A stretch of 64,000 nucleotides of DNA, from positions 1 through 64,000 of the forward strand of contig CAJQUW010010428.1 in NCBI GenBank assembly GCA_907163375.1, given 5' to 3'. Below the pieces are notes generated by a model. It worked only from the letters and a program-made list of their open reading frames with translations, was not told the DNA's origin and did not search any database. Positions 1-8,673 of this stretch are shown piece after piece; the stretch's first letter is position 1; every line of letters begins with the position of its first letter. The stretch comes from Prostheceraeus crozeri. Its lineage: Eukaryota > Platyhelminthes > Polycladida > Euryleptidae. A program made the position numbers and the translations under genes.

Positions 1-250
1 AATTGACATTGAATGTCATACCCAGTTTTCAGAACAAACGACGATGATTTTCCAATTGGAAAACGAAATGTGGTGTGTCTTTACATCAAATTTACTTTTT
101 TTTTATCATCACATGCTTCAACTTCTGTTGTACATAAGGAATTACCTACATGAATGAAGCTTTCAACTGTATGGATATAGAAGCGGCATTATATTGATAG
201 CAACTTTTAAGATTCTTCAAAGACTGGTAAATTTTCTTGATGTCGATCGC
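1..250. other. no gene seen
   Basis: AT-rich sequence left of the low-complexity tract. No homology, repeat or convincing coding frame was recognised. Confidence 0.5.
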
Positions 251-1527
251 CATAGAATTGTCACAAAGATGTCCACAAATGTCCACAACCAGCCAACATC
301 GCATGTTCCAAATGTCCTACCAGTCTCATCACAACGCCACACCATTCAGTCCCAAACCACATCACACACACATTCCCACACTACGTCCCAAAGTCCAACA
401 AACACAAGTCCAATGGTCCGCACAAACAAAATCACAAAACCCAAGCACCAATGTCCCACACAATTCCAAGAAGTCCCAAGACAATGTCCAATGTCCCAGT
501 CCCACACATCAACAACAACACAACACCAAATCCAGTCCAAGTCCACCCAAGTCGCCTCCAAGTAGATCGTCACCACTCACAACCCACCATTCCACATTCC
601 AAACAGTCCAAGCTCCCAAAGTCCACACAGTCCAACAGTCCAACATCCAAGTCCTAAATCCAGTCCATCCCAGTCCCACCTCCAAGACCACCACATTCCC
701 CACGCACACATCCCAACCAGTCCAACCTCAATGTCCATCCACAAATCCAGTCCATACACATGCACACAAACCAACATCCAGACAACACAAAGTCACATCA
801 CATCTTGTCCAAAAAGACGCATCAAACCTCAACACCCAAACCAGCAAAAAGTCCAAAAGTCCACAACACCACACACCACCACATGTCCACACAACCAGTC
901 CACCAAAAACAGATGTCGGCAGTCCAAGTCCACTAAGATTCCGTCCCAATCCAAAGAGTCCACCATTTACCACAACTCACAATGTCCACAACCATCCATC
1001 CAAGTCCCCGGATTGTCCACACAGTCCAACAGTCCACATTCCCAAACACACCAACCACCAACAAATCCAACAACATCCATCGCCTCCCACATCCAACACA
1101 AATGTCCAACCACAAATGTCCAAAACGAACACCATGTCCCCAACTACTATCCACACCACCATCCAATGTCCCATACAAAACATATCCAACACAGTCCACA
1201 TCCAGCAATCCACACCATCCAGCTCATCCAACACAAAATACCACCACAAACTACTACTAGATGTCCACACCACCATCCGACAGTCCACCAAGTCCAAACA
1301 CCACACCAAGATGTCCAACCCCACACAGTCCATAACGCACACCAACAAACACATCCACATCTCATGTCTCATTCCCCCACATCAGTCGTCATCATCACAC
1401 ATGTCCAAACCACAAAAGATGTCCCAACAGATCCAACGACCCACCAACATCACAGTCCACGCAAACAAATCATACCAACAGTCGCAAAAATGTCCCCAAC
1501 AGTCGCCAATCCACCCACCATTCATCA
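251..1527. repeat. C/A-rich GTCCA low-complexity tract
   Basis: About 1.28 kb in which the plus strand is almost only C, A and T. G occurs mainly inside GTCC, which recurs roughly every 8-14 bases in forms such as AGTCCAA and TGTCCACA. Spacing is irregular, so it is a degenerate minisatellite rather than a clean tandem array. Several frames stay open on both strands because stop codons are rare in this composition. The resulting His/Pro/Gln/Ser/Thr-rich reading frames are not taken as genes. It directly abuts the left end of element 1. Confidence 0.8.
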
Positions 1528-2450
1528 TTAACTGAATCAGCTTTAGTGTGATATTCATGAGAAGCATACACCACACCGCTTCCAATAATAGGTGTATAAT
1601 GTCTTACAAAATGACGCAAGGTTGGAGAGAAATAAACTGTAAGTTTGTCATTATATTTCTGAATAACCAACTTATTTTTGTCCGCCATAATTTTCTCTCC
1701 ATACTTCTTACCCACAGTCTCATTCCATCGTTTTACTAACTCAATAAGTGATAAAGGTTGAACACCACGCTTTTTCAAAATGATGCGTTCTTCGCATTCT
1801 ACAACATCTTCATCAAATATTTTAAATTTGTAATGAAATTTGTTGATTCGATTTGAATAAACTTTTTTAACATTTGCAGTAGCAATTGACGTTAGATGTA
1901 GTCCATGGCCAAAACCGAGATGCGGATAGAATTCATTATCCAACCTCAGTGTAAGACCTTTAGTAAAAGAATGAAAGCGGAGGAACTGTCTCCCACTCCA
2001 ATGATAGATAGTAAACTCATAAGCTTTCTGATTTTTATTCTTCATGATGGAAGTATTACCACTGTTGAATGCCTTAATAATTTTCTCATTCCCAAATGGT
2101 TCATAAGAATCTGATTTTATCTGAATCCATTCATAGTTCCACTTTCCATCTGATGTTAAATTGTATGGGAACTGGAATGCATTATTCATCGTTATTCCAT
2201 CATGGATGCGAGGAGTCAATATCATTTCTTCCAAATCATTCACATTCTGAATATTGCTATCATAGCAAATACTAGAAACGCCAACCTCCCATTCACCTTC
2301 TAAATGTAGTGGGCGATTTAATTCTACTCGATAGTCTGATGGTTTATTTTTGGGAAATTTATTCATAGAAGCATTACTGGGTAAGTAGATTAGAAACGAG
2401 TCCTTATTTTCACTTTCCATATTATTCACATTGGAAAAATATATTAGCAT
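1470..2450 (-). CDS. penton-like minor capsid family protein
   Basis: Fossil virion gene of element 1. The N-terminus reads FLIYLPSNAS and then LEGEWEVGVS, the signature of a protein family found in nearly every Polinton/adintovirus and thought to be the penton or another minor capsid protein. It shares the L-G-WEVGV block with the neighbour at 2849-3856, so the two are probably paralogues. The body is beta-rich with no catalytic motif. It is short for the family, and its last residues run into the C/A-rich tract. An internal ATG about 10 codons in is an alternative start. The capsid role is inferred from family and context. Confidence 0.6.
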   Translation of the reverse strand: MLIYFSNVNNMESENKDSFLIYLPSNASMNKFPKNKPSDYRVELNRPLHLEGEWEVGVSSICYDSNIQNVNDLEEMILTPRIHDGITMNNAFQFPYNLTSDGKWNYEWIQIKSDSYEPFGNEKIIKAFNSGNTSIMKNKNQKAYEFTIYHWSGRQFLRFHSFTKGLTLRLDNEFYPHLGFGHGLHLTSIATANVKKVYSNRINKFHYKFKIFDEDVVECEERIILKKRGVQPLSLIELVKRWNETVGKKYGEKIMADKNKLVIQKYNDKLTVYFSPTLRHFVRHYTPIIGSGVVYASHEYHTKADSVNDEWWVDWRLLGTFLRLLV

Positions 2451-2459
2451 ACTTTTGCA

Positions 2460-2864
2460 TTAACTCTTCATTCGGAAATGGAGTGTGATACTTGTCACAG
2501 CATCTTTATGAAAAGGAATCAACGCACCAGCATCGTCATAAATGGCAATATCAATTTGTGGGATGTAGTTTGATTTCAGCTTTGTATAATGCACTTTCTT
2601 GAAAGTATGCTCAGATAAAATACTGCAGCTTTTTGGCTGGTATGGTATCATTGCTAGCAATGGAGCTTCAACGTCTCCCACACGTACATCTTCACCAATA
2701 TTGGAATATATCTGAAAATAGTTAATACGACGCGATATCGACATGTCTGCGCTAGCTTTGGTTACAGTACCACTTTTAAAGATATTTTGGTCAAAACCCA
2801 AAATGTCCATTAGAGTTTTATCCATAATTAGTTCAATACCTTTTCCACTTATAGTGAGAGACAA
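2460..2864 (-). CDS. penton-like family, C-terminal-type part
   Basis: Fossil virion reading frame of element 1. It contains the features usual at the end of the penton-like family: an LGF motif, a VGD-x-APLL segment, and a final stretch DDAGALIPFHKD followed by TLHFRMKS. It has no convincing ATG at its beginning and lies directly downstream of 2849-3856, whose content matches the first part of the same family. It is listed separately and not merged. Function is inferred as capsid vertex or minor capsid. Confidence 0.55.
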   Translation of the reverse strand: MSLTISGKGIELIMDKTLMDILGFDQNIFKSGTVTKASADMSISRRINYFQIYSNIGEDVRVGDVEAPLLAMIPYQPKSCSILSEHTFKKVHYTKLKSNYIPQIDIAIYDDAGALIPFHKDAVTSITLHFRMKS

Positions 2865-3856
2865 ACACCTTCTTTTTCAGAAAATGAAATATGTTGCTCA
2901 TTAATCACTTCATTTAAATAATCTACAACCAATTTAACCGAAGTAATAATGCGAGGCATCAACACTCTTGTTTCATGTAAGATACCACCTAAAGGCTCTA
3001 CACACTTTCTGTATAAAGATACGGTCCACTCTGTATCAAATTGATTTGACCTTTCACATGGTAAATGTTGCATATCAGATTTTCCATGAACAGCTGCAGA
3101 ACGATGTCGTAAGAACTGATGAAAATCTTTTGAACAAACTAATACTAGATCATCATCATTTAATTTACTTATTGCAATATGATTAGATGATTTGATATAA
3201 GTCAATGTTGCCACTTGTTTACCATCAACTCGAAGGAGATAATTAAATTTCTTCAATAATGTTTCAGGAGTCATGTTTGTCTTTCTTGGCTTAATCACAA
3301 TCTTCTTTACCAACGTCTTCTCACTTCTTGGAATAAGATCTACATAATAAGCTTCCTCTCGATATATTAACTGTTTGTGACCACTTATGTGGTAATTAAC
3401 GTTAAAATTATCATAGCTTGTTAAGGCGCTAGCGAGGTAACCTAAATCATTTCTTAAACTTGGACTTAAACCAACAATCCAATCTTTCTCAACTACATGA
3501 TGTACATAAGTATAATCATCATTGTGCGGAGTAAATTGGACAATATGTTTACACGCTTTATTCAAGAAATCATATATAAACTTTTTACATGATAAGAGAT
3601 CTTTCTTTGGCCACTGTGGAATGTATACTCGGCACCCCTTTTCACATTGGTAAGCAGCTGTACGTCTCATATTAATAGTCATCACCTCATGATCAAAAGT
3701 ATAGACACAGTTGCTATAAACAAGTTGAGTGACACCCACTTCCCAATTTCCATTTAGCTGTTGTGCATGATCAATGGGAGTAGAAAAGAGTGCGGCTCGA
3801 TTACTAGCAAATCTCTTTGTAGCCGCATTGCTAAGCAAAATATGATAAAACGACAT
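2849..3856 (-). CDS. penton-like minor capsid family protein, N-terminal-type part
   Basis: Fossil virion gene of element 1 starting with ATG at 3856. The N-terminus carries ILLSNAATKRF and LNGNWEVGVTQLVYS, matching the 1470-2450 protein and the family found in many Polintons. About 335 residues, rich in predicted beta structure, without transmembrane segments or enzyme motifs. It faces the plus-strand PC4-like gene across only 35 bp, so both are probably driven from one divergent promoter. The penton role is inferred, not demonstrated. Confidence 0.6.
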   Translation of the reverse strand: MSFYHILLSNAATKRFASNRAALFSTPIDHAQQLNGNWEVGVTQLVYSNCVYTFDHEVMTINMRRTAAYQCEKGCRVYIPQWPKKDLLSCKKFIYDFLNKACKHIVQFTPHNDDYTYVHHVVEKDWIVGLSPSLRNDLGYLASALTSYDNFNVNYHISGHKQLIYREEAYYVDLIPRSEKTLVKKIVIKPRKTNMTPETLLKKFNYLLRVDGKQVATLTYIKSSNHIAISKLNDDDLVLVCSKDFHQFLRHRSAAVHGKSDMQHLPCERSNQFDTEWTVSLYRKCVEPLGGILHETRVLMPRIITSVKLVVDYLNEVINEQHISFSEKEGVCLSL

Positions 3857-3891
3857 TTTTATATTGCTGATCAGCGGCTTTGCATAACATC
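3857..3891. promoter_or_regulatory. short divergent promoter region
   Basis: Only 35 bp separate the divergent starts of the penton-like gene (minus) and the first PC4-like gene (plus). The stretch includes an AT-rich TTTTTATATTG segment. That it is a shared promoter is inferred from geometry. Confidence 0.3.
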
Positions 3892-4248
3892 ATGAAGACT
3901 TGGGTTTTGGACTCTCTACAATATATCAGAGTTGATCGTGATGGAAACGTACACTTCAAAAATTCTCATGGTCATACATCAAGAGGTATTACATTAACAT
4001 GGCGACAATTTGTCAACCTCAATGATATCATGAGGGATTTGGAATATTTTGAAACATTAATATTCATTTCCTTGGGTGATCAAGTTTGGCTTCAACATTA
4101 CAGAAATGAAATTCAAATCTGCCATTCTCATTCCACAAACTGTTTCTCATTTCGCAAATACAATTGGGAGAAGTATAGAAGATACATACATCGCTCCATC
4201 ATGACATTTATTCGTCGTGATTTCATCGCCCTACTATGCAAATCTTAA
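3892..4248 (+). CDS. PC4-like (p15 coactivator-like) protein
   Basis: Fossil gene of element 1, 118 residues from ATG at 3892. Residues 1-50 read as a single-stranded-DNA-binding PC4 fold: a LDSLQYIRVDRDGNVHFKN strand pair followed by ITLTWRQFVNLNDIM, comparable to the ISLT-x-x-QW-x-x-L helix entry of PC4. A second, weaker copy of the pattern follows around residues 60-100, ending in NWEKYRRYI. PC4 proteins bind single-stranded DNA and assist RNA polymerase II transcription. The neighbouring paralogue and the TBP-like gene downstream suggest a small transcription cassette. The assignment rests on pattern recognition only. Confidence 0.4.
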   Translation: MKTWVLDSLQYIRVDRDGNVHFKNSHGHTSRGITLTWRQFVNLNDIMRDLEYFETLIFISLGDQVWLQHYRNEIQICHSHSTNCFSFRKYNWEKYRRYIHRSIMTFIRRDFIALLCKS

Positions 4249-4270
4249 TCAGACATGACTACCACGCACC

Positions 4271-4486
4271 ATGAGTTGGAAATTAGATTCCCTACAACGT
4301 ATTGAAACGGATCATGATCGAAACGTCTATTTCAAAGATTCAACTGGAAATGTGAGAAGAGAGTTTGCTTTATCTTATCGTCATTTTCAATCTCTACATC
4401 ATATCATGAAGGATTTGAAATACTTCTATATGAAAAGACATTCACGTATTGGAAATCGCATCTGGTTGCGCGTCAACAATCGGTGA
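4271..4486 (+). CDS. PC4-like protein, second copy
   Basis: Fossil gene starting with ATG at 4271. Its 71 residues align end to end with the first half of the gene at 3892-4248: WKLDSLQRIETDHDRNVYF corresponds to WVLDSLQYIRVDRDGNVHF, and both continue with a hydrophobic-Trp/Tyr-Arg helix and IM-x-DL-x-YF. It is therefore a tandem duplicate. It is shorter than its sister and may be broken. Role inferred as single-stranded-DNA-binding transcription factor. Confidence 0.35.
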   Translation: MSWKLDSLQRIETDHDRNVYFKDSTGNVRREFALSYRHFQSLHHIMKDLKYFYMKRHSRIGNRIWLRVNNR

Positions 4487-4592
4487 ATTCAACTCTATCA
4501 TTCCCAACTTCATACTAACTTCACATTTCATCAAGGTAGTTGGGAAAAGTATAAAAGGAAGGTACATCGCTCAATTTACTCATTCTTTCATC

Positions 4593-5141
4593 ATGAAGCG
4601 TCATCGCTACACCATCGTCAACATTCTCCGTCGCTTCAGACTACTCTACACCAAAATCGATCTCACAACATTACACCAACACCTTCCAAACAGCAAGTAT
4701 TACCCGGGCCGACCTCAAATGTTAGTGGTGAAGATGAACAATTCACGGAATCTTCAACTCTTCCCAAATGGGACTGTACAGATTCTCGGCGCCCTTTCTC
4801 ATTCATCGGCGCAGTCAATGCGCTTAGAGCTACAAAGACTACTACGTCGGATATGGAAGAGGGAGAGGTGTGTGATGTCGAATCTGACTGTGGACAATAT
4901 GGTGATCTCTACTCAATTGAGTGACAGTCTATCATTTTTGAAGATTCGTACCAGCAGTTACAATTTGTGTTATGAACCCGAACTTTTTCCTGCAGCTCTC
5001 ATTAGTTGTTGGTTACCTGTGCATGTGGCAATCTTTCATAATAGTAAAGTGATCATTACTGGACTAAAATCTCATGTACAAGCAAATGTGATCCTAGACT
5101 ATCTCATTGAGTATGTACGCACCCAGCGGATTGTAAAATAA
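4593..5141 (+). CDS. TATA-binding-protein-like factor
   Basis: 182 residues from ATG at 4593, the size of a TBP core. Both TBP half-repeats are visible in order. First half: DLTTLHQHLPNSKYYPGRPQ, then LFPNGTVQILGA (compare D-x-x-T...N-x-x-Y-x-P-x-R...F-x-S-G-K-x-x-x-T-G-A). Second half: NLTVDNMV, then CYEPELFPAAL, then VHVAIFHNSKVIITGLK, where YEPELFP is a TBP hallmark. TBP bends TATA-box DNA to nucleate RNA polymerase II, and the upstream region of this element carries a good TATA box. DNA-intercalating Phe positions are partly replaced. It lies downstream of two PC4-like genes and convergent with the protease gene. Viral TBP-like proteins are known from large DNA viruses; I do not recall one as standard in Polintons. 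Confidence 0.7.
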   Translation: MKRHRYTIVNILRRFRLLYTKIDLTTLHQHLPNSKYYPGRPQMLVVKMNNSRNLQLFPNGTVQILGALSHSSAQSMRLELQRLLRRIWKRERCVMSNLTVDNMVISTQLSDSLSFLKIRTSSYNLCYEPELFPAALISCWLPVHVAIFHNSKVIITGLKSHVQANVILDYLIEYVRTQRIVK

Positions 5142-5172
5142 AAAACAATTTTTCCAACATGATGTTTTTATT
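5137..5172. terminator. overlapping convergent polyadenylation signals
   Basis: AATAAA at 5137-5142 on plus overlaps the stop of the TBP-like gene. AATAAA on minus (5172-5167) overlaps the stop of the protease gene. Only 26 bp separate the two stops, a compact arrangement usual in small DNA viruses. Confidence 0.55.
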
Positions 5173-5629
5173 TCAAATCATGATAGAACTTACAAATCAT
5201 TTTTTCATTAGAGGATGGATTACATGAAAAGTTTTGAATAACAGATACAAATCGAGATACATGTAAACGTTTTAAGATGAAGTACAGTACAAAAGCACCA
5301 CACGTTGATGAAAGTGGATGTTGTAGTATGCGTTCATTTCGCTGATATTGACGCGTATGTTTTCTCAACCACTGCTGTGTTGGTATATTTGGAGGTTGAG
5401 CAAGAGAGTCAAATAGGTCACCACGTTGGTCTTCTCCAATAAAGATCGCTTTCCAATGCTCACCGCCTAAATTCTGCGAATGAGTGTTTAGCACAATAAA
5501 GATGGGATAGTGATTTACTGCAGGTGGTAAGGTATCGAGTGAATAGACATTATCGAAAGCTTTCAACGTCGCTTCGTCTGCATTACGCTGCACTTTAGTC
5601 TTAATATCGTCAGCAGTCAACCAACTCAT
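5168..5629 (-). CDS. adenain-like cysteine protease
   Basis: 153 residues from ATG at 5629. The catalytic set of the adenovirus-type maturation protease is visible: His58 in GGEHWKAIF, Asp74 in LFDSLAQPP, Cys110 in SSTCGAFVLYF, with Gln103 a candidate oxyanion residue. These proteases cleave capsid and core precursors during virion maturation. The start overlaps the capsid stop as TAATG, suggesting coupled expression from one transcript. The domain is of normal length and looks intact, within a fossil element. Confidence 0.85.
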   Translation of the reverse strand: MSWLTADDIKTKVQRNADEATLKAFDNVYSLDTLPPAVNHYPIFIVLNTHSQNLGGEHWKAIFIGEDQRGDLFDSLAQPPNIPTQQWLRKHTRQYQRNERILQHPLSSTCGAFVLYFILKRLHVSRFVSVIQNFSCNPSSNEKMICKFYHDLK

Positions 5630-6906
5630 TAACGATTATACTGAAGAATCACGTCACGATACTTTGTAATTTCAATATTTGAATCGAAGACTGCATAAAT
5701 TAATACATTGATCGTCTCAGGTAGTGTTCTTTTGAACGTCAAATCCAAACGAATATTATGAGGCACGTTCGCTTGACGATAGGGTGCACTAATATCGCTG
5801 TCAGCAGTCAAATCAAATGCATAAATAGTATATCCACTCTTAAACTCTTTCATAGTAAGTCCGTTGGTGTCATCCGTATTGTAAAAGCCAAAGACATCCA
5901 TAAAATCAACATAACTGCGCATAAATTGATCCGCAGCAAAATCTGGTTTGTAGGGTGGACCAGGATGACTCACACCATTTACACGTAAAGCAATTTCACT
6001 TAACTGATTGTGTTTAAAATTGAAAGGATTCTTCTTTATATTACCATTAAATGCATCATTTTCAACCATTGCCACCATGAGGAGCTTCGGTGCTTCCGAT
6101 GGAAAGAGGCCATCTTTCATGAAACTCTTTTGATCTTTCGGAATTGTAAAGGTGAGAAGCTTTGTATGCTGAACGGGGTAAATGGCATTTTGGCGGTTAA
6201 GACCTTCAGCATGTCCTCTAATGACACTTGGATTCGGTACTACTCGACGAATGTAAAGTGCAATATCTTCCACATGAATTCTAAAATTGTCAACTTTACC
6301 AAATGCATTCAGCGCAAATTCAGGCTTATTCAATGTCAGCTTGAGTCGCATGCTGGTATTACAGAGTAAAAACTTTGACTGTCTAAAGAAGTCTAAATTC
6401 AGCGGACCATATAGCTGACATACTTTACTATCTTTAATCATAGCAGATCGCTTTACAAAGCCACTGTTTGTTTCAACATCAAATTTTCCTGCTTCATCTC
6501 TGTACCATCCCATGGCTTTCATATGACTTTTTTGTGCTGCTGGATGAAACTGTGATACATGATTGAAATATGATTTATAGGGATAATCGCTTTGACCACC
6601 TTCCACCTGCTGCTCTCCAATCGTTAGAGAAACATCGCGAAGTAATGTAGTCAATGGTAAATTGTTCAGCCCAACTTTATGTGTATCGTCAATAGCAGTT
6701 CCATCTGCTTGCTGAATTCTAAACCTCAAATCAACCATCGCATAACTCAAATCTATGTAGTCATCACTACAACCAGGAATAACAAATTCAATGGGGCCAG
6801 CATTCTCAGCTGTTCGAGGATGATAATCTACAATACTTGAACTAAGAATATCTGTCTGTATGGCTTGTTGATCAAACAAACAAAAACCGGAAGTTTTACA
6901 CTCCAT
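5629..6906 (-). CDS. major capsid protein, double jelly roll (F54H12.2-like family)
   Basis: 425 residues from ATG at 6906. The N-terminus contains IEFVIPGCSDDYIDLSYAMV, the conserved opening of a family often annotated in invertebrate genomes as 'uncharacterized protein F54H12.2-like' and recognised as Polinton/adintovirus major capsid. Near the C-terminus YAFDLTADSDI matches FDLSAQSEDI in the capsid protein of element 2. It would form hexon-like trimers. It sits between the core-protein gene (2 bp gap) and the protease (one-base stop/start overlap), a late structural cluster. It is open throughout. Confidence 0.8.
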   Translation of the reverse strand: MECKTSGFCLFDQQAIQTDILSSSIVDYHPRTAENAGPIEFVIPGCSDDYIDLSYAMVDLRFRIQQADGTAIDDTHKVGLNNLPLTTLLRDVSLTIGEQQVEGGQSDYPYKSYFNHVSQFHPAAQKSHMKAMGWYRDEAGKFDVETNSGFVKRSAMIKDSKVCQLYGPLNLDFFRQSKFLLCNTSMRLKLTLNKPEFALNAFGKVDNFRIHVEDIALYIRRVVPNPSVIRGHAEGLNRQNAIYPVQHTKLLTFTIPKDQKSFMKDGLFPSEAPKLLMVAMVENDAFNGNIKKNPFNFKHNQLSEIALRVNGVSHPGPPYKPDFAADQFMRSYVDFMDVFGFYNTDDTNGLTMKEFKSGYTIYAFDLTADSDISAPYRQANVPHNIRLDLTFKRTLPETINVLIYAVFDSNIEITKYRDVILQYNR

Positions 6907-6908
6907 GA

Positions 6909-7364
6909 TTAGAAGTTATAGCAGCGTCGTCGTTTAGCGCCTGATGAATGATTAGAGCCTCTGCGACGTTTGCGTGAATGCCTTTTGACTGAAGATCGCA
7001 CCTTACCAGCTCCGCGATGTTTCCTCCTTCCTTTATTCATTCGTTTAGGTGATTTCTTTCCTTGAGTAATACCAGCAAAGGTCTGCTTCAATGTTTTTAA
7101 ACCGCGTTCCCTCCCACGATTCAACAAACTGCTCTTAAAACTTCTACCTCTGGAAAGATCACTAGCAACATCACCAGCAAAGCCAACGGCATTACTTAAA
7201 ACATTTCGTTTTAAAGATCTACCGACATTGGATATGAGAGGTGCTACAACAGATTTCAGTGCACCAAGTATGCTACCTCCACGTTGGCGGCGAGCGCCGA
7301 TGTAAATTTGTCCTCCACCACTTACATAGGAGGGTCGTGAATAAAATGAGGCAGTTGGATTCAT
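6909..7364 (-). CDS. basic core/pX-like virion protein
   Basis: 151 residues from ATG at 7364. A Gly-rich N-terminus (SGGGQIYIGARRQRGGSILG) leads into an amphipathic stretch ALKSVVAPLISNVG. The second half is extremely rich in Arg and Lys (KRHSRKRRRGSNHSSGAKRRR). This plan matches adenovirus pX/pVI-like and adintovirus core proteins that condense DNA and are cut by the maturation protease at Gly-Gly sites. It is followed after 2 bp by the capsid gene. The role is inferred from composition and order. Confidence 0.6.
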   Translation of the reverse strand: MNPTASFYSRPSYVSGGGQIYIGARRQRGGSILGALKSVVAPLISNVGRSLKRNVLSNAVGFAGDVASDLSRGRSFKSSLLNRGRERGLKTLKQTFAGITQGKKSPKRMNKGRRKHRGAGKVRSSVKRHSRKRRRGSNHSSGAKRRRCYNF

Positions 7365-7405
7365 AGCTCAAACCCTAAACATTGTTAGTTACAACTTTGC
7401 ATGAA

Positions 7406-8626
7406 TCACTGTCGATCACTTAGATGAAAGATGTCGGCACGACGCATCCAAGAGTTCATACTTGAAGGATAACCAGTCCATTTAACAAGACACCATTCTT
7501 CACCTTGGCGTTTTTTACATCGAATGATTTTCTCTAGCAAATATGTTTCACTTTCAGTGACTACCTCAATCTCATCGCAGTAAAAGCTACCCTCAATTTC
7601 TTCATTATCGTAATCTTTCAACTTGTAGGTGGTCGGAGGGTCTTTTTGATTAATCCTTGATACTGTAAATACCTCCTCTGTCCAATTCGGAAGGTACCCT
7701 TTAGCAAAAACACTTTTCACTTTTGAGATACGAACTTTATCACCAATTTTCACATCACTTTTCACATGAGTGCGTTTACGTTGGAGTGATTCGCGCACTT
7801 TATCTACATTGTCAGCATTTACATCTACTGGTCTGAGTCCAATAGAACGATGGATAGAGTGATTGTAGGCATGGAGTGTATCTTGTAGAACCTTTGTCCA
7901 ATTTTGTGTCAAGTTGGCAGTAAAATGTCGCCACAAGCGATTTTTTAATGTGCGATTAAAACGTTCAACGAGGGCAGCTTTATAAGCACTCTTTACACTA
8001 AACAACTCAATGTCATGCCTCTCAAATAATCTTCTCACATGCTGATTTTCAAACTCTTTTCCTTGATCACTCTGAATTCCTTTTGGAATGCGACCTTCTC
8101 GAAAAATTGTTTGGAATGCTTTTGCTACTCCTTTCCCTTCTTTAGTTTTTAAAGGTTGAGCTCACGCATAACGCGAGAAAATATCAATGACGGTTAAAAT
8201 AAAATTATTGCCCGAGTTATGTTTTGAAATGGAGGCGACATCACACAAATCTGCTTGCCACTGTTCATTGATGTCATGAACAATATAATGGCGGGTGCGG
8301 TACTTCTTTTTCGCTTGTTTGTGGAGTGTATAGGTAGCCTGACCCTTTAACCATCGTTTCACTTGTGATTGTGGAAGACCACTCGCTTTTGATAATTTCT
8401 TGATAGATGCAAATCCTGCCGGATGTTTTACATCATAATAGATTGATTTCAAACGTTCAGTCGATGACGACTGACTCTTTTTCCTCCTTCTCATCTTTTT
8501 GCTTTCTTGCCTTTCTACATTTACAACAACTGCAGCATTTAGCTTTAGCGGTTTTGCGATCGTGTTCACATTGCTTAGGGGTTTCATTGTGAGAGCTGGC
8601 ACAGCAAGTGCAAGTGACAACGACAT
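7406..8626 (-). pseudogene. retroviral-type (rve) integrase
   Basis: Integrase of element 1. Visible parts: a basic N-terminus, the YYDVKHPAGFASIKKL block typical of Polinton integrases, WLKGQATYTLHKQAKKK, a first catalytic Asp in WQADLCDVASI, IDIFSRYA, the third-acid region ALVERFNRTLKNRLW, and a C-terminal SH3/chromo-like region with VKIGDKVRISK and GYLPNWTEEVF. It would insert element DNA and create 6-bp target duplications. The gene looks broken. The 5' end overlaps the Cys-rich gene in another frame. Fossils B and C keep only its first part. Confidence 0.8.
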
Positions 8627-8672
8627 TCACCTCTGGCGGCTCATTACATGGCAAGCAACACATCTGCTTCAT
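8457..8672 (-). CDS. small Cys-rich protein
   Basis: 71 residues from ATG at 8672. It has many paired cysteines (MCCLPCNEP, CTCCASSHN, KCCSCCKCRK) and then a Lys/Glu-rich tail; the pattern resembles a metallothionein or a small zinc-binding knuckle. The reading frame and cysteine layout are conserved in fossils B and C (29080-29283, 58171-58374) despite sequence divergence, which supports a real gene. It overlaps the start of the integrase in another frame. No family was recognised; metal or nucleic-acid binding is a guess. Confidence 0.55.
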   Translation of the reverse strand: MKQMCCLPCNEPPEVNVVVTCTCCASSHNETPKQCEHDRKTAKAKCCSCCKCRKARKQKDEKEEKESVVID

Positions 8673-8673
8673 A

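Noticed and set aside
237-1535. Long His/Pro/Gln/Ser/Thr-rich open frame (432 codons) and overlapping frames on both strands
   Set aside because: Several frames are open at once only because the C/A-rich tract rarely forms stop codons. No domain, signal peptide or codon structure.
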